Source: Podospora comata | Lineage: Eukaryota; Ascomycota; Sordariomycetes; Sordariales; Podosporaceae | Reading direction: 5' to 3' | DNA: 64,000 nt | Assembly (NCBI GenBank): GCA_017354895.1 | Contig: CP071497.1 | Coordinates: 806,001 to 870,000, forward strand | Part shown: piece by piece, positions 55,813 to 64,000 of the stretch | Position numbering within the stretch: position 1 is the stretch's first letter | Layout: each line of letters opens with the position of its first letter | Made by a program: the position numbers and the translations under genes | The notes under the pieces: generated by a model | Told to the model about the DNA's origin: nothing | Database searches by the model: none | The model's input: only the letters and a program-made list of their open reading frames with translations

Positions 55813-56592
55813 TCATAAGAGAATCAAAAAGGTAAGCAAGCTCAAGGCCACCGTCATCCCGCCAGAGCCTTTCAATATCCCAGCAAGGTTCTGTTGCATT
55901 TGGCTAGGAGCCGCCTGGCTGGCTACCACCTGCCCAGTAGATGCCAGGACCCTCTTTCCAGTGTTGTATTGAATGTTGTAAACAGGCGCAGTCGTTAATT
56001 CGGCCGGTGTCCCCAATCCGTTCGGGCACTGCGCTTGGTTTGCTGCTGGCCAGTCCAGATTGCACGGTTCGTCGTGTCCCCAAGAACAGATAGGATCCAA
56101 GATGTTGAAAAGAATGTGGTTCTTGCCGACCCAGGTATCCTTCTCAAGGCAGCTGGCGAGGAAGTTCATGCTGTTTGCCGCGCTCAAAGGAAGCTTGCCG
56201 TCTGGTGTATGGATCAAGTCAGAGCATTCAGAAGCTGCCAATTCCTCATACTCCATGGGCGTCTCGCCGCCAGCTGTTGGCTTCTCTGTCGCCGAATAGC
56301 CCGAGTACAGATAATTCCAAGCGTCGTAGCTGACATCGTATGCGCCCTCGCTCTGATCGATGCGCAAAAGTTTGACCTTCCTCCCCTCATAACTGAGCGA
56401 AATGCAGATGTTGTTGCAGTCAACTGAGCCAGGCCAGTAGGCGATGCGATTGGTGTCCACCTTGCAGCCCAAAACTCCAACTGAAGAAGAATAACTCTCG
56501 TGAGGTGTCGCCCAAACGGTGCCTTTGGCCGCGCGCGCTGTTGTGGCGGCGGCGATTAGAAGCGAAGAGAATTGAATGGCTTGGTGCATCAT
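55813..56592 (-). CDS. Secreted, probably GPI-anchored Cys-rich protein
   Basis: Single exon, 259 residues. Signal peptide (MMHQAIQFSSLLIAAATTARA), then KGTVWATPHESYSSSVGVLG, which starts the folded domain; eight Cys in the mature chain suggest disulphides. Conserved-looking pieces are TNRIAYWPGSVDCNNICISL, YDVSYDAWNYLYSGY and HILFNILDPICSWG. The C-terminus has a small-residue site (LKGSGG) and a hydrophobic tail (MTVALSLLTFLILL), the layout of a GPI signal. The domain resembles fungal wall-associated proteins distantly reminiscent of barwin/expansin-type barrels, but I cannot place it firmly. Start at ATG 56592, with a second ATG right after it. Confidence 0.77.
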   Translation of the reverse strand: MMHQAIQFSSLLIAAATTARAAKGTVWATPHESYSSSVGVLGCKVDTNRIAYWPGSVDCNNICISLSYEGRKVKLLRIDQSEGAYDVSYDAWNYLYSGYSATEKPTAGGETPMEYEELAASECSDLIHTPDGKLPLSAANSMNFLASCLEKDTWVGKNHILFNILDPICSWGHDEPCNLDWPAANQAQCPNGLGTPAELTTAPVYNIQYNTGKRVLASTGQVVASQAAPSQMQQNLAGILKGSGGMTVALSLLTFLILL

Positions 56593-57099
56593 GGCGACAA
56601 ATGAATGTGAATGGGTGAAAAGGAGCGTAGGTTTGTTTGTATACTGTGTACCAAGTATGTACGGTGTGTGTAAGTGCTGGTTAAAAGAATGTGGTTGTAT
56701 GTATCATGGTCAAGAATGAAGCGAATGTCAAGCCAACATGGCGGCAGATTGTCACCAGCTCAAGCAGCAAAAAGCGACGATGAGAACTGAAGGTTCCGCG
56801 CCCACGTCAAACTCACGAGAGAGAAAAGAAGAAGGACACGCGCTGGGCCGCTGGCGGCGTCAGGAACCAAAAGCCAACGCCCTCACTGAGACTCTGAGAG
56901 AGATTAAAGTCGACCGTTTGGGATTAGGCTGGGGATTGTGGAGTGCGCTAATTGGCCCAACGGCGACAAGCGAGATCCACAGGGGTTCATCCCCCCCCCG
57001 GACATTGGATGGGGCACGCGGGGATTGGTCCACATCTGCAAGTGATTCCGAGCAGCCGACAAGCAGTGGGTTAGGGTTCAATGGAGGTTCAAACGATGC
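56593..57099. other. Intergenic region
   Basis: 507 bases with the GPI-protein promoter and the 3' flank of the aspartylglucosaminidase gene. A telomere-like gggttaggg lies near 57069-57078. Nothing else recognised. Confidence 0.5.
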
Positions 57100-58218
57100 T
57101 CAGATCTCATCGGGAATGTCATTGGTGTTCCTCCTTCGTTCTTCGAGTCTCCTTGGAAGTGGCGGCACCGATACAACCTCAGTTGCCTCCATATCCCCCC
57201 CCCGGAATGAGTAGGTGAAGGTCCAACCCGAACCTGCACCCCCATGTTCGCCTTTGGTGTTGGCCACCACAATCCCGCTCGACATGTTGGGATACTTGCG
57301 CAGCATTCTGGCAACAACATCCTCTGCGGCATCCTGTGGGCTCATCCCCTGTCTCAAGTTCTCGATAGCCTGGTAGCAGGGCAAGAAGCGCATCATAATA
57401 TCGCCGTCCCCGGTGGCTCCGCATCCACCGACATCACCGTCAACATAAGACCCGCTCCCGACAATCGGGCCATCTCCAACTCTTCCAGGGACTTTGTGTG
57501 AAGCCCCGTTGGTCGATGTTCCCGCGGCCATAATCCCTGATTCATGGATCACAACCATGGATATAGTGTCATGCGACACAGCGCCCTCGTCCTCCATCAC
57601 CGATCTCGCCAGTGTCTGCTGATCAATCCCAGGCAACGGCGTATAGGGCCCACACGAAGTGCTCGGATCAGGCGCAACATTCAGCCTATAATTCGACTGG
57701 CAATTGGCCCTCTTCCAAGCCTCGCACTTCTCCTTGCTTGCCTCGGTCGTTAAATCCTGTTCCTTGAACCCATTCTCGATGGCAAAATTGGTAGCCAAAT
57801 CTCCAACAAGAAGTGAATGCCTAGTGTGCTCCAGTACAGCACGTGCGACACCAATCGCGTCTTTGATCCTCCGCAAGCCGGCAACAGCACCGGTCTTCAT
57901 GGAGGTGCCATCCATGACCATGGCATCAAGAGTGGTCTCGCAGGACTCGTCCGGTGAGCCGCCATAGCCAACAGTGGTATCGCACTGGTTCTTCTCACAT
58001 GTCGCACACCCAATCTCAACTGCATCCAAAGCGGACGTGTTTCTGTCGGCGATGAGGGCGAGATATGCCGCATCCGTGGCCGCTGTGAAAGCGCCGCCCC
58101 ACGTGTTGATTACGAAGGGGAGCCCTGGGCTTCGGCTTGCAGAAACACATGTTGAAGCGGTCAAAAAGGCGAGAAACGAGAGCACCGCAGAGGCACGGGA
58201 ATGAGGCCGGAGCACCAT
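57100..58218 (-). CDS. N4-(beta-N-acetylglucosaminyl)-L-asparaginase (Ntn hydrolase)
   Basis: Cleaves the GlcNAc-Asn bond of degraded N-glycoproteins; vacuolar or secreted. Single exon, 372 residues, with a signal peptide (SAVLSFLAFLTASTCVSA). Family landmarks: LPFVINTWGGAFTAATDAAY, SALDAVEIGCATCE, CDTTVGYGGSPDE, TLDAMVMDG, then the autocleavage site SHDTISMVVI, whose Thr (residue 218) becomes the N-terminal nucleophile. Downstream are AGTSTNGASHKVPGRVGDGP and the Gly-rich GSGSYVDGDVGGCGATGDGD. Length and motif order match human AGA (346 residues). The end after EVVSVP is a short basic/acidic extension. Both subunits of the mature enzyme are encoded intact. Confidence 0.96.
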   Translation of the reverse strand: MVLRPHSRASAVLSFLAFLTASTCVSASRSPGLPFVINTWGGAFTAATDAAYLALIADRNTSALDAVEIGCATCEKNQCDTTVGYGGSPDESCETTLDAMVMDGTSMKTGAVAGLRRIKDAIGVARAVLEHTRHSLLVGDLATNFAIENGFKEQDLTTEASKEKCEAWKRANCQSNYRLNVAPDPSTSCGPYTPLPGIDQQTLARSVMEDEGAVSHDTISMVVIHESGIMAAGTSTNGASHKVPGRVGDGPIVGSGSYVDGDVGGCGATGDGDIMMRFLPCYQAIENLRQGMSPQDAAEDVVARMLRKYPNMSSGIVVANTKGEHGGAGSGWTFTYSFRGGDMEATEVVSVPPLPRRLEERRRNTNDIPDEI

Positions 58219-58499
58219 GGCAAAATTGCGAGGTGCAAAAGAATGAGGAGTAGCCCAACCTCAAATTCGGGGGAGAGGTGAGTGATAAGGAACATCGAGT
58301 AAGGAAGGTGGTGCTGGATAAAATGGAGAGGTGGTCCGTGCCGCCCTTCGTCACCTGGCCACCAGCAAGAAAACAAGGCTCAGGGGGACCCCTACCCTAA
58401 CCCTGACATGCCTCCTTCATTGCCGACAACCACATCCAGAGCAAACAACGAGATCTGGAAAGAAATGTGCACAGTCACAGCATGTCAGCCATAGTTTAA
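58219..58499. other. Intergenic region
   Basis: About 280 bases upstream of the aspartylglucosaminidase gene; contains a telomere-like ccctaccctaaccctg run near 58388-58402. No gene seen. Confidence 0.45.
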
Positions 58500-59155
58500 T
58501 CAGACCCTTGTTGGTAAAAACCAACAAGACAGTGCAGCAGTCTCTCGCCACGACTAAGAACAACAAACAAAGTGTCCTAACCCACTCGAGCTTCCTTGCG
58601 GCCTTCTCCTCCATGTTCCGCGCTCCAACCCCATCCCAACCCCCCACACCAACTCTGAATCCCCACCTAACAAAACAGCAAAACCCAAAGCACAAAGAAA
58701 AAAATCCACCGAAAACCACAAACAAAAACCAACGAAGCCATCACAATATTGTAATGAGCCACCTCCTTGTGGCCATGCACAAGCGCCATGCAACTCTCTG
58801 CCTCCTGCAAGAACTGGGCCACGGAGTTGTTGAACGCCTCGGCATGCGGGTGATCAGTGTTGAAGGTCATCAAGTGGGCGAGAAGGGCTAGCTTGTCGGC
58901 GAGGGTATGCATTCTGGCAAGCTTTTCGTTGAGGAGGTTGTTGAAGGGGGCGGTTGTGGATTCCTGGGTGGAAATTGGGAGGTTAAGTTGGTTGTGGAAA
59001 AAGGGCAGATAGGTGGAGGGTGGCGAATCTTGAAGACTAGAGGGTTTGAGGTGTTGCGTTGGTTGGTGGTGGCGGGGGAGTCAGCCTGGAGATGGTTAGC
59101 ATGGAAGCTGGACAGCGATGATGGGGAATGGGCTGGGGCGGGAAGAGACTTGCCA
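58500..59155 (-). CDS. Small spliced gene, structure unresolved
   Basis: One exon is well supported: 58963-58745 (73 codons), preceded by a CTTAAC branch point and CAG acceptor. It reads APFNNLLNEKLARMHTLADK, then LALLAHLMTFNTDHPHAEAF and NNSVAQFLQEAESCMALVHG, an alpha-helical, probably coiled segment. An ATG at 59155 opens MASLFPPQPIPHH and an intron-like CTAAC...CAG lies at about 59105-59088. A downstream frame has MEEKAARKLEWV followed by GTTAGG. I could not find one phase-consistent joining of these pieces: either a non-canonical donor is used (GCAAGT follows the ATG) or the gene is damaged. No family recognised. Limits given are approximate. Confidence 0.45.
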
Positions 59156-59213
59156 TGTTGTGACTTTTATTCACTGTTCGATGATAAAAATAATGTAAAT
59201 GGAAAGCAGAAGC

Positions 59214-59246
59214 TTTCAGGTTGGTATAGTGGTAAGAATTGCCGTG
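59214..59246 (+). other. tRNA-Asp-like 5' fragment
   Basis: ggttGGTATAGTGGTAAGaattgCCG resembles the 5' half of tRNA-Asp (A-box and D-loop region). No anticodon stem, B-box or T arm follows, so it is not a working tRNA gene. Confidence 0.4.
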
Positions 59247-59312
59247 AAAGAATGATGGCCGTAAACGAATGACGGTCGTAAAAGAAATGCTGACCGTAAG
59301 AGAATAATGGCT
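59241..59312 (+). repeat. Short tandem repeat, about 17-bp unit
   Basis: Four diverged units of the type gccgtaaa-gaatgatg follow each other (starts near 59241, 59258, 59275, 59292). Confidence 0.6.
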
Positions 59313-60579
59313 GTAATCTGTAAAGAAAGGCTCAAGGTGGTGAATATACCTTAAGTGAGAAAACGAGAACAAGAAGAGTCACAGAAACTCACGAGGTCAG
59401 ATCCAAGGCAGTTGTTGTGCTGAATCTGCAAATGTTTTCGCCGGTTATTTTGGGTATCGGCAGATAATAGAAGAAAATGAGTGGGTACTGACAGTGCAAA
59501 TACACTGGGCCTTGATGGTTGCATGTGAAGACGGGTTGCCAGTGGTAAGAGAGCATACCTAAAAGTTAGTAAGGTATCTTGGAGAACCAGGCATATCTGT
59601 CCCGGATATTACAGAGCTAATGTACCTAAATAATAGGCACATCACTCCGAACGCTTTGCCTTCAGCTTGGAACCTAGTTGAACCGAAGATATGTGTTGAT
59701 ACCTACTGCCTTATCATGAGAGTCAAAGTATAAGGATACCAGAACACGATTTTACACATAACCGAACAGCCACGATTACTCCTCCTAAAGCTTCTTAGTA
59801 ATCTTTCATTTAATAATACTAACACCGCTGATAACCCATCACTTGTTCATGTACAGAGCACTCCTGCCGAAAGTCCAGTCTTAGAACCCCGAGAAGTGGC
59901 ACTGACTTGGTTGTCATCTTCCTAGCTGAGCAGTTCTGACTCTGATCTCCATGTGATTACATGTGTGTTTGTATCCTGCAATCGAGAGCAACATGGACTG
60001 GAACCCATGACTTTACGAATGGGTCATGTTTCACGACAGGTTGCTAGTCACTTGGTTTCCGAATCAATCCCTCACGAGCAAGTTGCACCATACCATAGGA
60101 AAGAGTATATAGCTCGCAAGTTAACGCTGTGTATCTCATCTAATCTTCGAACGAGTAGCATCAGTAAACGAGTTACCAATAGAGTATTTCATCAAATCGA
60201 AGGAAACAGACACAGTGAGCAACTGGACGTACATGAAAACAATATTTGAAGACATGTGGGGTGCTCCAATATTGACTGCTATCCCATGTTGAGCTGAGTC
60301 CTCATGACATTCAACACCCAGTTGGAAGTCGGGGGCCATCATCCTAGCATTCCAGAATAGTGAATTTTCCCTTGTGCTGCCTTCTCCTGGCCCCCGCTAA
60401 CCTTCCCCATGTGGGTTACCTACCATGAGAGCTCCAATCACAACTTGAGGTCCCAGACGGCCTTTTTCAATTCCATTTCCTTCCTGCCTACCTTTTGTAC
60501 CATAATCACCTTCGATTGCCTTGAGATTTCAGTATCACCCATTTCAATCTCGACTCACCTGTGGCCTATCCAAAATGGT

Positions 60580-61125
60580 AAATGCCGGAGATGTACCTCC
60601 ACAGAAGAGGTCAGTATTCGCCCATTTATCTTGAAAGGATCACCATCAAATAATTCGCGAGATCTTCGACCTTATCCTCAAGAAGAAGATGTCAACGCTT
60701 GACGCAGAGTCTTTAGAGCTCATGCTCGTCTTTCTAGACCATGAGTTCGAACAAATGGACAACGCCGTTATCGAAGTCGAGAACGACAAAGAGCGATGTC
60801 AGGTGCAGGTTCTCGAGGGATTCTGCACCAGAAGGCCGGGTGTGGGCATCGATGAGCAGCGGATCAAGAGAACGCAGTAAGAAATTAGAGTCCATAACGG
60901 CTTACAACATACACTTACGTCGAAGTACAGTTTAATATCCTTGATGGCGCAACCGAGAGGTACCGCAAAACCGCCGAAGAAGCTAGGAAGCGGTTGGAGG
61001 AAGAGAGAGCTTCGACGCAAAAAGGAAATGCTGGAGGTTGCTCACCGGATTTGCGACAAGGTAGTCAGCGTCGAACATTTGATCCATATTCTGCACAAGA
61101 AGACTCAAGACAGGAAGGCTTAAAT
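60580..61125 (+). pseudogene. Coiled-coil protein gene, probably broken
   Basis: A first frame at 60689-60880 reads SLELMLVFLDHEFEQMDNAV and EVENDKERCQVQVLEGFC. An intron-like gap (GTAAGA at about 60876 to CAG at 60931) is followed by TERYRKTAEEARKRLEEERA and, in yet another frame, KEMLEVAHRICDKVVSVEHL. The pieces form a plausible helical, charge-rich protein in the right order, but the phases on either side of the gap disagree and a frame change follows near 61020. Either sequence change has broken it or my splice sites are wrong. No family recognised. The upstream bit near 60573 (MVNAGDVPPQKR) may be its start. Confidence 0.42.
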
Positions 61126-61561
61126 TCTCAGACGTCCGGCATAAGACAGCAGTTGTTTGAGGGCATGGGGGGGTTTTCTACTTTTGTACAGAATACAACC
61201 AAGACAGGGAGAGGACAAGGCCGAGTGAGGCATGATACTCAGGGATAGATGCGAATAGGGAAGAGATATACAACCAGTAAAATCCTGAAACCATGGCCTT
61301 GTTGTGAGCTATCCCAGTGAATGATGTCGTCGATGTGTCGATGTTGTGCCTGAAAGGGTAAGGCGCAATGCGGGTCTGGGCCAAGCCGCATGGATCCGCG
61401 GCCAAAGTGGCGCTTTAATCCTTGACCTTTGTCTCCACCTTCCAAAGCCCCATCACAGTCGCGTCAATCCGACGCGTTTATCAGGACCTCTCATCACTTT
61501 TTTTTGCTGCGCACAGATCCAATCATCATTTTTCACTTGCGCAAATCATTCAGTCGACAAC

Positions 61562-63023
61562 ATGGCGCCAAAGAAGGTGGCAGACAAGACAATTGCCGCC
61601 GAACTGACCAGTGTGGTCGACCAAATTTACAATGGTCCCGACCGCGACAAGCTCTCCGTCAATTACGCCCGCGAACTGGTCGAGGAGAAACTTGGTCTGG
61701 ACGAGGGCTTCTTGAAAGAGGGCCAGTGGAAGGCCAGGAGCAAAGAAGTCATTCGCGCCGCTTTGGTAACTTCTCAAATCCCAGCAGACAATGATGAAGG
61801 CATTACTGACGTTGCATCTGCGATTTTAGGAAGCGCTTGAGAATGCCGAATCCGAACCTGAACCCTCCCCTCAGCCCCCGAAGCGCAAGGCGAAGCAGCA
61901 GCCAAAGAAGGGTGCCCCCGCCAAGCGAGCAAAGAAAAGCCCCTCCCCCGCCCCAGAGGCAGACGTGCCTTCTGAGTCCGGCGACGTCGACGATGCCAGT
62001 GAAGCCTCGGAGCAGCCGGCCAAGAAACGGAAGCTCGCGAAGCCATCCAAGAAGAGGAGGGTAGTTTCGGACGACGATGACGAAGCCAGCGACGCAAGCG
62101 CCAAGGAACCAGAACCTGCCAAGAAGAAAGCTCAGAAAGACAGGGAAGAGATGCCTGCAAGAGGGGATGCGACAGTAACAGCGAAGGACGATTCGAGTGA
62201 GCTCTCTGATATTAACAGTGTGCCGGAGAGCGCCGACAAGATTCCAGACAGCGACGACGAATTGTCCGACGTGATCGACGAACCGCCGAAAAGGAAACAA
62301 AAAGCACAAGCCAAGCCCAAGGCAGCCGAGAAGCCTAAACCTGTGGTTGTCGCAAAAGAGGATGGCAATGAGTCCTCTAGTTCCCTCTCATCTGTTATCG
62401 ATGATGGACCTCCAATCAAGCGCAAGGGAAAGGGCTCCGCAGCACCGAAAGCCCCAGCAGCGCGTAAGACCAAGGCGGCAGCTACCGAGGCCTCACCGGA
62501 TGAAGCTACGATCAAGCAACTGCAGGGTCAACTTTTAAAGTGCGGCGTCCGTAAAGTCTGGGCATTTGAGTTCAAGAAAGGCGGACAGACGACACCCAAG
62601 GCCAAGATCAACCGTCTCAAGGAGATGCTTGCTGAAATCGGAATGACTGGTCGCTTTTCAGAGGCCAGAGCTAAGGAGATCAAGATGCAGCGGGAGTTGA
62701 TGGCTGACCTGGACGCTGTTAAGCAGTGGGACCAGACATTTGGTGTTGCTGATGGCGGCCGGCGTTCGAGGCGAGGCGCTCCTGTCAAGAGCTTCAGGGA
62801 GCCTAGCATCAGTGGCGATGATGAGGCTGAGAAGGATGATCGGGAAGATGAAGATGGTGAGGAGAGCGACGAGGAGGTCAGCGATGCTGCCGAGTCCAGT
62901 GAGTCCAGCGATGACAATGGCTCAAGCGAGGACAGTGAGGAGGAGGAGAAGCCAAAGAAAGGCAAGGGAAAGGGAGCCACCAAACGGAGGGCTGTATCCG
63001 ATGAGGAGAGTGACTCGGACTAA
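61562..63023 (+). CDS. DEK_C-domain chromatin-associated protein
   Basis: Exons 61562-61765 and 61830-63023 give 465 residues. The first 68 residues are a helical DEK C-terminal-like domain (DRDKLSVNYARELVEEKLG, EGQWKARSKEVIRAAL). Then comes a long Lys/Pro/Ala/Glu-rich disordered part with NLS-like runs (KKRKLAKPSKKRR) and acidic Ser-Asp-Asp-Glu tracts. A conserved block at about 320-400 (QLQGQLLKCGVRKVWAFEFK, INRLKEMLAEIGMTGRFSEA) follows, and a final acidic and then basic tail. Fungal proteins of this layout are listed as transcriptional regulators; DEK_C domains bind DNA, so a nuclear chromatin role is likely but inferred. The 64-base intron lies after codon 68 (GTAACT donor). An ACGCGT hexamer is 85 bases upstream. 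Confidence 0.88.
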
Positions 63024-63361
63024 GTGGCAGGCAGCTTCGGTTTGATGTTGTGGGCGGTTTCTGATTGGCAATTTGATGCTTGTAGGCGTGTCTTGTGTTT
63101 GACTGTCGGCTGTTTGCTCTTAACTTTTGCATTTGTAAGATACCCTTGCAGCATGGGACGGGACTAATGTGTATACACTTTCGGGATATTTGTATCATTA
63201 TTTGCTCATCCAAGAAGCTTCTGACGGCTATCTTCGTCGATCAATTTGCAGCCTTTGGCGATAATAACACCGGGAGACTTCTGTCAACCTTCAACTGGGC
63301 GGAGCGGTACATTACATCATGACCTCTGATTCCTCACCATAACAGCATCAAACAACTCAAA
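63024..63361. other. Intergenic region
   Basis: 338 bases between the DEK_C gene and tRNA-Ser; nothing recognised. Confidence 0.5.
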
Positions 63362-63453
63362 GTCGCTTTGGCGGAGTGGTTAACGCGCGGCCCTGCTATC
63401 TCTCAGCATAGGCCGTTTCTTCGGAAGCGTAGGTTCGAATCCTGCAGGCGACG
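63362..63453 (+). tRNA. tRNA-Ser(GCT) with 11-base intron
   Basis: Acceptor GTCGCTT pairs with AGGCGAC, discriminator G. The D arm contains GAGTGGTTAA. The anticodon stem CGGCC/GGCCG encloses a spliced loop CTGCTAA with anticodon GCT (63395-63397). An 11-base intron (63399-63409) sits after position 37. A long variable arm (tttcTTCGgaag) marks a class II tRNA and the T arm is GTAGG-TTCGAAT-CCTGC. All features fit Ser AGC-decoding tRNA. Confidence 0.94.
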
Positions 63454-63848
63454 TCTTCTTTTTGCCCTGTTCTCCTCTTCAACTCTTCATCAACTCCACA
63501 GTTCATAATGACAACTGGCGTTGGTTGTAGTACGTATCCACAAGGGACGATCTATTTTTGGCTTTCCGGATGACGCAATGATGTCTGGATGTCTCAAAGT
63601 CTAGGTTGAGCATATTACAACCATGAGAAACAAATGGGGAGATCGAGTAGTGAATACAGTCTTGTACATGCTCTCAAGGTGTGAGTTACATGGCGGTCTG
63701 GGAACTTTTGACACTGGCTCATCGCATGGAGAATGGGAATGTGGGGTCTTTCATGAATCGTTTATTCTTTGGGCGATCAAGCTAAGTACGGCAACAGAAC
63801 CAAGGTATATGACTGCGTTGTAGAACTGGGTAAAAGTTTAGCTGAGAA
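63454..63848. other. Intergenic region
   Basis: 395 bases; a short frame at 63623-63823 (+) has no recognisable content. Nothing else seen. Confidence 0.5.
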
Positions 63849-63959
63849 TTAAGAATCTGCAAGGAAAAGAAGAGGACGCACTGCTCGACGAGAGACATCT
63901 CGCTCCTCGTTCTCAGTCCTGGCTTCGATGAAGAGCCGTCGAAGATTGGGAAAGTTTGC
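63849..63959 (-). CDS. Possible last exon of a gene entering from the right edge
   Basis: A branch point (CTAACCC) and CACAG acceptor on - precede 37 codons reading ANFPNLRRLFIEARTENEER and ending in TAA. The NFPNLRRLFIEA part is leucine-rich-repeat-like. Too short to be sure. Confidence 0.35.
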   Translation of the reverse strand, partial: ANFPNLRRLFIEARTENEERDVSRRAVRPLLFLADS

Positions 63960-64000
63960 CTGTGACCGGGTTAGAAGGGGTTGACTGAGACAAGAGAAAA

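Larger units (their letters stand above)
59156..60579. other. 1.4-kb gene-poor region
   Basis: Besides the tRNA-like fragment and tandem repeat listed separately, only short random frames (for instance 59953-60249 +). AT-rich patches near 59560-59850. Confidence 0.5.

Noticed and set aside
1-64000. CRISPR arrays, prokaryotic operons, rRNA, and LTR or Polinton-type elements
   Set aside because: No spaced direct repeats, no Shine-Dalgarno-linked gene strings, no rRNA motifs, and no reverse transcriptase, integrase or capsid-type frames were seen.

Overview
The window is nuclear DNA of a filamentous ascomycete, most likely a Sordariomycete close to Sordariales. The evidence is short GT-AG introns (about 50-75 bases, one of 226) with CTAAC/CTTAAC branch points, the fungal-only families (alpha-1,3-glucan synthase, Vid27, HVA1-type Tudor, DUF6594, DUF7924), and pyrimidine-rich 5' leaders. 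All exon borders here were read by eye from splice motifs, reading frame and remembered family alignments; no search was run.

Region 1 (1-23.2 kb) is conserved housekeeping sequence. It holds the 5' half of an alpha-1,3-glucan synthase that runs off the left edge, a small secreted protein, an aldose 1-epimerase, replicative DNA ligase I (divergent from eIF3k), the 40S ribosome assembly factor Tsr4, the CCT zeta chaperonin subunit, a prenylcysteine lyase-like flavoprotein and Vid27. Region 2 (23.7-32.7 kb) is a run of lineage-restricted, low-complexity proteins: a five-copy LDPRVDSD repeat protein, an Arg/His/Ser-rich protein, a single-span membrane protein with an RS/His tail, a pseudokinase and a long disordered protein with a Cys-rich N-terminus.

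Region 3 (33.2-39.2 kb) starts at an intron-containing tRNA-His and is a graveyard of host genes: broken DUF6594, NACHT/WD-type, fructosamine-kinase-like and MFS transporter genes, with one small intact gene (HVA1-type Tudor) among them. An intact Na,K-ATPase-like P-type pump (39.4-42.9 kb) follows. Its promoter side carries an inverted-repeat element with a 20-bp minisatellite core (43.17-43.46 kb), which abuts a second broken MFS transporter.

Region 4 (45.3-58.2 kb) holds trehalose-6-phosphate synthase, a cytochrome P450, a DUF7924 protein, a type II membrane protein with a HExxH zincin-like core, a probable GPI-anchored protein and an aspartylglucosaminidase-type Ntn hydrolase. Region 5 (58.5-64 kb) is sparse. 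It contains an unresolved small spliced gene, a tRNA-Asp-like fragment followed by a short tandem repeat, a broken coiled-coil gene, a DEK_C-type chromatin protein, an intron-containing tRNA-Ser(GCT), and possibly the last exon of a gene entering from the right. I found no CRISPR array, no rRNA and no clear autonomous transposon. The most interesting items are the inverted-repeat element at 43.2 kb, the uncharacterised membrane zincin, the relic block beside tRNA-His, and the LDPRVDSD repeat protein.
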